A DNA stretch of 9,940 nt from Trichodesmium sp. jk18x7bins.61 (GTDB lineage Bacteria; Cyanobacteriota; Cyanobacteriia; Cyanobacteriales; Microcoleaceae), in NCBI GenBank assembly GCA_022822685.1, contig JAJEAQ010000672.1:1-9940 (forward strand), given 5' to 3'. Each line of letters opens with the position of its first letter. The stretch's first letter is position 1. The notes beneath the pieces were generated by a model. That model saw nothing but the letters and a program-made list of their open reading frames with translations, was not told the origin of the DNA and searched no databases. The position numbers and the translations under genes are program-made. Positions 6,859-9,940 of the stretch are shown here, in pieces.

Positions 6859-6922
6859 ACTTTTACTAATAATATTCAATGCCGTGTTTTCTTTATAGTC
6901 TTGGCACAATCTATCTTTGTTC

Positions 6923-6953
6923 TTAACACATTACACATTTTAATCGTTATAAT
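6923..6953 (+). promoter_or_regulatory. Candidate sigma70-type promoter for the small ORF at 6979
   Basis: TATAAT (6948-6953) is a perfect -10 box. The best -35 candidate is TTAACA (6923-6928), with a long 19-bp spacer. Transcription would start near 6960, some 20 bp before the small ORF, leaving room for the AAAGGA ribosome binding site. The sequence lies in the divergent gap with lepA. Confidence 0.35.
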
Positions 6954-6978
6954 TTTTGACAATAAAGGACTAAGTACA

Positions 6979-7101
6979 ATGGTGCAGACTAGAACTGATA
7001 CTTGTGATAGCTTTGCCCTTTCAGACTTATTGGAGAAACTATGTGTTTTGTTATGGCGAACCCGAGCAATAAAGAATCTACTTGACTGTCTTAGTTGGTA
7101 G
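6979..7101 (+). CDS. Candidate 40-residue small protein, unknown function
   Basis: An ATG preceded by AAAGGA (nine bases away) and by a perfect TATAAT box opens a 40-codon frame ending in TAG. The product has a polar N-terminus (MVQTRTDTC), then a leucine-rich amphipathic stretch (LSDLLEKLCVLLWRTRAI, about residues 15-32) ending DCLSW. It has three cysteines (9, 22, 36). There is no signal peptide. The helix could sit on a membrane or bind a partner. I do not recognise the family. It diverges from lepA and lies 58 bp before the ribbon-helix-helix gene, with which it might be co-transcribed. Promoter, ribosome site and start line up well, which is the main reason to call it. Confidence 0.4.
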   Translation: MVQTRTDTCDSFALSDLLEKLCVLLWRTRAIKNLLDCLSW

Positions 7102-7118
7102 TGCTAAATAGATATTAA

Positions 7119-7132
7119 TATATATATATATA
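7119..7132. repeat. (TA)7 dinucleotide run
   Basis: Seven TA units lie in the AT-only spacer between the small ORF and the ribbon-helix-helix gene. Such runs can slip in length and lie here within the likely leader or promoter region of the downstream gene. Confidence 0.75.
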
Positions 7133-7159
7133 ACTTTTCTATATTTATAGAGTTTTGCT

Positions 7160-7387
7160 ATGAATGAACCTCAAGTTAATCAGTCCAACTCACCAGAAAA
7201 AGTAGAATTATCCATACACATAGATTCTAGGTTATTAGACCAAGTTCAGCATTTGACCAATGACCCTAGTAAAGTCATAGAAAGTGCTCTTCGTCAGTGG
7301 TTGAGAGGAGGACTTCCAGAAGATGAGTTAGCTCTCACCCTTCAAAGAAACCCTCCTATCCCACCTAGAGGGGAATGGAATGATTAA
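7160..7387 (+). CDS. Ribbon-helix-helix (antitoxin-like) small protein
   Basis: The 75-residue product has the shape of a ribbon-helix-helix DNA-binding protein. A polar N-tail is followed by a beta strand VELSIHID (15-22), helix SRLLDQVQHLT (23-33), a turn NDPS, and a second helix KVIESALRQWLRG (38-50). The C-terminal tail contains NPPIPPRGEWND, whose proline-rich, Trp-ending form recalls the toxin-binding tails of CcdA/CopG-like antitoxins. Such proteins dimerise on palindromic operators and repress their own gene. No toxin frame follows; the next 450 bp have no recognisable ORF. It may therefore be an orphan antitoxin or a stand-alone regulator. The family assignment is from pattern only. 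Confidence 0.75.
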   Translation: MNEPQVNQSNSPEKVELSIHIDSRLLDQVQHLTNDPSKVIESALRQWLRGGLPEDELALTLQRNPPIPPRGEWND

Positions 7388-7842
7388 AATTTAACTTGAT
7401 ACTGCTCAGATTTTTTCTAGATGTAAACGGAGCCATACCATATTATGGGTAAAGAATTCCAGTATTAAAACTGTTTTTGGAAAATTAATACTGATATTAA
7501 TAGATAATTCAATATTGCTGAATTTGATGTTACAGTAAATCAACCCGAAGTTTGAACTTATACTTGTCAATTAGAGGGGCAAAGTAAGTTTTTTTCAGAA
7601 TGCTTATAGGTTAGGAAAAAGACGCAATTTTTATTATTTAGTTCAATTTCATAGATAGTTTTTTTTAATTATCTTTTTTTGATATTTAATACTTAATACA
7701 TAGGTGTGTTGTTGACTACTCCCTGGGAAGGGGGCGATGGGGATTCTCAGCAGTTGTTTTACATTTACTAGCTGTGAATAGATATGTAGTTCTAGTGCCT
7801 ATATACTTTGCTCTGTTGATGAGAAACACCATATAGATTGTT
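7388..7842. other. AT-rich stretch with no recognisable gene
   Basis: No convincing frame exists on either strand. Small AT inverted repeats are present: ATTAATA-CTGA-TATTAAT (7484-7501) and AATTCA/TGAATT (7506-7524), with T-runs near 7660-7680. A GC-rich patch around 7720-7750 (CCCTGGGAAGGGGGCGATGG) stands out but was not matched to a known RNA. A toxin partner for the ribbon-helix-helix gene was looked for and not found. Confidence 0.5.
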
Positions 7843-8016
7843 ATGTTGATTTTCAGAGTGGCTTTAACAGGCATCAGTGCGATCAAAAACTATCCTTGCT
7901 GCCTGCTAGTATTGAGGTTTGGTCCTTGGAGAAACCATACTCCTGATTTCCTACCGATGAACGAAATTGAGGCGATCGCTAAAAATCAGAGGGTAACTGC
8001 TAACAAGGTATCCTAA
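7843..8016 (+). CDS. Doubtful 57-residue hypothetical protein
   Basis: An ATG frame of 57 codons ends 45 bp before the J-domain gene. The product begins MLIFRVALTGIS and ends EIEAIAKNQRVTANKVS; the GCGATCGC site encodes the 'AIA' part. There is no clear ribosome binding site and no motif I recognise. It could be a chance frame, a gene relic or a real small protein. Confidence 0.2.
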   Translation: MLIFRVALTGISAIKNYPCCLLVLRFGPWRNHTPDFLPMNEIEAIAKNQRVTANKVS

Positions 8017-8061
8017 TTACTGGAAGCTATAAACCTTTATAGGCCAATTTTTCACGGATAG

Positions 8062-8538
8062 ATGACAAAATCTACTCATTTGGGTGTTAGTTATTATTCT
8101 TTACTGGGAGTCCATCTCAAAGCATCTAATCAGGAAATTAGAAGAGCATATCGGGAATTGAGTAAGCACTATCATCCAGATACTACAAATATGCCAAAGG
8201 CGATCGCTACTGCTAAATTCCATCAAATTAATGCAGCTTATGCTACGCTGATTGACTCAGACAGAAGATTAGCATATGATCAACAGATTAGGGATTTGTA
8301 TCTCAATGATTGTCATAATCATCCTGTCTCTAGTAGTACCAACTCTACAAGCTCATCTATTTATCTAGAGCCTACAGATAGACCATTATCCGCCGGTGAA
8401 TTATTTGCTTTGTTTATAATGGCTATGGCTTTGGTTAGTTGTTTGGTGATAGCTATTACTATTGCTTTCATGCGTCCTGAAGCAACTATTAAACTGATTG
8501 AGCCACCGGGAGTTCAAGTTTTGACACTTGCCCGTTAA
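8062..8538 (+). CDS. Membrane-anchored J-domain (DnaJ-like) protein
   Basis: This 158-residue protein starts with a J-domain, the module that stimulates Hsp70 (DnaK) ATPase. YYSLLGV (11-17) is followed by helix II IRRAYRELSKHYHPD with the invariant HPD at 38-40, helix III FHQINAAYATL, and DSDRRLAYD (65-73). A Ser/Thr-rich linker (about 89-100) leads to one hydrophobic segment, LFALFIMAMALVSCLVIAITIAF (about 114-136), and a short tail. It lacks the Gly/Phe, zinc-finger and substrate domains of full DnaJ, so it is a type III J-protein that probably recruits DnaK to a membrane, with the J-domain in the cytoplasm. The DUF3143 gene follows after 83 bp on the same strand and is likely co-transcribed. 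Confidence 0.9.
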   Translation: MTKSTHLGVSYYSLLGVHLKASNQEIRRAYRELSKHYHPDTTNMPKAIATAKFHQINAAYATLIDSDRRLAYDQQIRDLYLNDCHNHPVSSSTNSTSSSIYLEPTDRPLSAGELFALFIMAMALVSCLVIAITIAFMRPEATIKLIEPPGVQVLTLAR

Positions 8539-8621
8539 GTCTAAAGATGATTACAGTTGATTTTTGCTTTCATAACTCTTAGCTAGATGCAAACAAGTTT
8601 AATTTAGTAGAACCAAAAAAA

Positions 8622-8894
8622 ATGGAACTTCCTAACCCAGATACTCCTTTGTATAACCATCCTCTGCCAAAAATTGAGCAATGGCTTGAAGATAATGGCT
8701 GTCAACAGAATGCTGAAAGATTACATTGTTGGTGGGTTGAACGAGCTACATGGAAAGCAGAATTGTTACTTGATATAGATCAAGTGGTTGTACGTTATGT
8801 AAATGTTGGTGTTGATGGTAATGATATTCAACGCTCTTTTAAATACTCTTTGAGTCGTCGGGACTTAGAAGAAGCAATCTTTTCTGGGCCTTAG
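8622..8894 (+). CDS. DUF3143 family protein
   Basis: A 90-residue soluble protein of the DUF3143 family, found in cyanobacteria and plastid-bearing plants; its function is not known to me. The N-terminal block LYNHPLPKIEQWLEDNGC (10-27) and LHCWWVERATWKAEL are characteristic. The rest alternates beta strands (DQVVVRYVNV) with a charged C-terminal helix (SRRDLEEAIF). Length is typical. It follows the J-domain gene by 83 bp, an arrangement I recall from other cyanobacteria, which suggests a shared role in protein folding or complex assembly. That link is inference. Confidence 0.85.
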   Translation: MELPNPDTPLYNHPLPKIEQWLEDNGCQQNAERLHCWWVERATWKAELLLDIDQVVVRYVNVGVDGNDIQRSFKYSLSRRDLEEAIFSGP

Positions 8895-8927
8895 TTTAAC
8901 TTAAGATGACTTTTCCATCTAGTTAAA
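8895..8927. terminator. Candidate hairpin terminator between convergent genes
   Basis: TTTAACT-(TA)-AGATG pairs with CATCT-AGTTAAA around an ACTTTTC loop: a 12-bp stem with one 2-base bulge. It fills most of the 51-bp gap between the DUF3143 and uppS stops. The stem is AT-rich and no long U-tract follows, so its strength is doubtful, but its place suits a shared terminator. Confidence 0.4.
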
Positions 8928-8945
8928 ACAGATGTTCAGAGATTT

Positions 8946-9692
8946 TCAAATTTTACCAAACCGGCGTTCACGTTTCTGATAAGCGTATAGAGCCCGATGA
9001 AATTCAGGACGATTAAAGTCAGGCCAAAATATTTCTGTAACATAAATTTCTGAATAGGCCATTTGCCACAATAAGAAATTACTAATTCGCATTTCCCCAC
9101 TAGTCCTAATTAATAAATCTGGGTGGGAAATCCCTACAGTGTATAGATAATTCTCAAACAGTTCCTCATTAATTTCTTCTGGCTGGAGTAGGCCTTTTTG
9201 TACTTGAGTGGCGATCGCTCGACAAGCATGTACAATTTCTTCACGTCCACCATAATTAGTAGCGACAGTAAACTTAATACCCTGATTATGCTGAGTCATT
9301 TCCATTGATTGTCTAATCTCAGCTTGTAAAGATAATGGCAAAGAACTTAAATTACCAACAAACCTAATCTGAACATCTTCTGCTACCATCTCTTGTAGCT
9401 CTTGACGCAGAACCCTTTCAAACAAAGTCATCAAAAAATTTACCTCTTCTAGTGGCCTGCCCCAATTTTCACTAGAAAAAGCATAAGCAGTTAAGGCTTG
9501 TATACCCCAATCTTTACAACATTTCAGCAGTTCCTTTAATGCTTCCACTCCACGCCTATGACCCATAATTCGGGGCAAACCACGACCTTGAGCCCAACGA
9601 CCATTACCATCCATAATCACAGCCACATGCTGAGGCAACTTTTCTGGCTTCAGGTCAACAGGTAAATCTTGTAAGCAAGTTCCTTGATTCAT
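8946..9692 (-). CDS. uppS: Undecaprenyl diphosphate synthase (isoprenyl transferase)
   Basis: This cis-prenyltransferase adds isopentenyl units to farnesyl diphosphate to make the C55 lipid carrier for peptidoglycan and cell-surface polysaccharide. From Met at 9692 it has 248 residues, the family length. Motifs are HVAVIMDGNGRWA (Asp28 binds the diphosphate; Arg32, Trp33), GHRRG (44-48), AFSSENW (71-77), TNYGGREEI, and DLLIRTSGEMRISNFLLWQ (Arg196, Ser198, Glu200, Arg202), ending near FWPDF (222-226). A longer frame starts at 9734, but the start at 9692 overlaps the cdaA stop as ATGA, a typical coupled arrangement, and matches homolog length. The lipid product would carry sugars of the kind supplied by the ugd-UXS pathway elsewhere in the window. 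Confidence 0.95.
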   Translation of the reverse strand: MNQGTCLQDLPVDLKPEKLPQHVAVIMDGNGRWAQGRGLPRIMGHRRGVEALKELLKCCKDWGIQALTAYAFSSENWGRPLEEVNFLMTLFERVLRQELQEMVAEDVQIRFVGNLSSLPLSLQAEIRQSMEMTQHNQGIKFTVATNYGGREEIVHACRAIATQVQKGLLQPEEINEELFENYLYTVGISHPDLLIRTSGEMRISNFLLWQMAYSEIYVTEIFWPDFNRPEFHRALYAYQKRERRFGKI

Positions 9693-9940
9693 CTTTTTTT
9701 TCGAGGAGCTGATGGACTTTGATGAAGTACCCATAAGATAAATTTCGATCCTTTTGATCCGATTTTACGTCCAAGAGTAACTATAGGGATTGGTTTTGCA
9801 GTTTTTTCACTACTTGATAGAAATAAGCGTTCTTCTAATAACTCCTTTAGTTTATTACGTGTTAAGGGCCTATTTACGGTACCTTTTTCAGCCATAGAAT
9901 TGGAACCAGGTTCCTCAGATACCACTATACAAAGGCATTT
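9689..9940 (-). CDS. cdaA: Diadenylate cyclase CdaA, C-terminal end (cut by the right window edge)
   Basis: An open minus-strand frame enters from the right edge and reads through CIVVSEEPGSNSMAEKGTVN (in-frame GTG at 9925 is internal), then RPLTRNKLKELLEERL and a basic tail ending SAPRKKR. The IVVSEE...G.....G...R.LT..KL pattern is the end of the DisA_N/DAC domain, which makes c-di-AMP from two ATP. Catalytic motifs (DGA, RHR) lie outside the window. The cyanobacterial order cdaA-uppS supports the call. The stop TGA overlaps the uppS ATG. The roughly 40-residue tail after the domain seems unconserved. Confidence is limited because only about 83 residues are visible. Confidence 0.75.
   Translation of the reverse strand, partial: KCLCIVVSEEPGSNSMAEKGTVNRPLTRNKLKELLEERLFLSSSEKTAKPIPIVTLGRKIGSKGSKFILWVLHQSPSAPRKKR

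Noticed and set aside
6835..6978. Longer version of the 6979 small ORF starting at 6835
   Set aside because: It would start inside lepA and precede the TATAAT promoter; the start at 6979 has the ribosome site.
7715..7760. GC-rich patch considered as part of a structured RNA
   Set aside because: No extended pairing or match to a known RNA consensus could be made by eye, so no RNA gene is called.
9693..9734. Longer uppS start at 9734 (14 extra residues)
   Set aside because: It would overlap the upstream gene by 46 bp and adds a Ser/Lys-rich leader not typical of the family; the ATGA overlap start fits better.
1..9940. CRISPR arrays and tRNA or rRNA genes
   Set aside because: No regularly spaced direct repeats and no tRNA cloverleaf or rRNA sequence were seen.

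Overview
The window looks like chromosomal DNA from a cyanobacterium, probably a filamentous one. The evidence is seven copies of the palindrome GCGATCGC (the HIP1 site; about 0.15 would be expected by chance in 9.9 kb), AT-rich gene spacing, CCCCTAA-type heptamer repeats, cyanobacterial-looking LepA, UppS and Ugd proteins, a DUF3143 protein next to a J-domain protein, and a CdaA-UppS gene pair.

Left part (1-4440): a nucleotide-sugar module on the minus strand. The upstream gene encodes a UDP-glucuronate decarboxylase (UXS) and the downstream gene a UDP-glucose 6-dehydrogenase (Ugd), which together would convert UDP-glucose to UDP-glucuronate and then UDP-xylose. The UXS gene is interrupted in frame by a 444-residue intein at the conserved RIFN/TYGPRM motif. 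The intein keeps all its splicing residues, but both LAGLIDADG nuclease motifs carry an amide (Gln, Asn) where the catalytic acid belongs. The module is bracketed by two sequences resembling right ends of IS200/IS605 elements, both facing inward. The one near UXS ends only 34 bp from its start codon.

Middle part (4441-7390): about 600 bp of apparently non-coding, possibly decayed DNA, then lepA (elongation factor 4) on the minus strand. Divergent from lepA is a 40-residue small ORF with a plausible promoter and ribosome binding site, followed by an orphan ribbon-helix-helix (antitoxin-like) gene.

Right part (7391-9940): an AT-rich gap of about 670 bp, a membrane-anchored J-domain protein and a DUF3143 protein on the plus strand, then a convergent minus-strand pair: the 3' end of cdaA (c-di-AMP synthase, cut by the window edge) overlapping uppS (undecaprenyl diphosphate synthase) by ATGA. 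The most notable item is the UXS intein with its apparently dead homing endonuclease.
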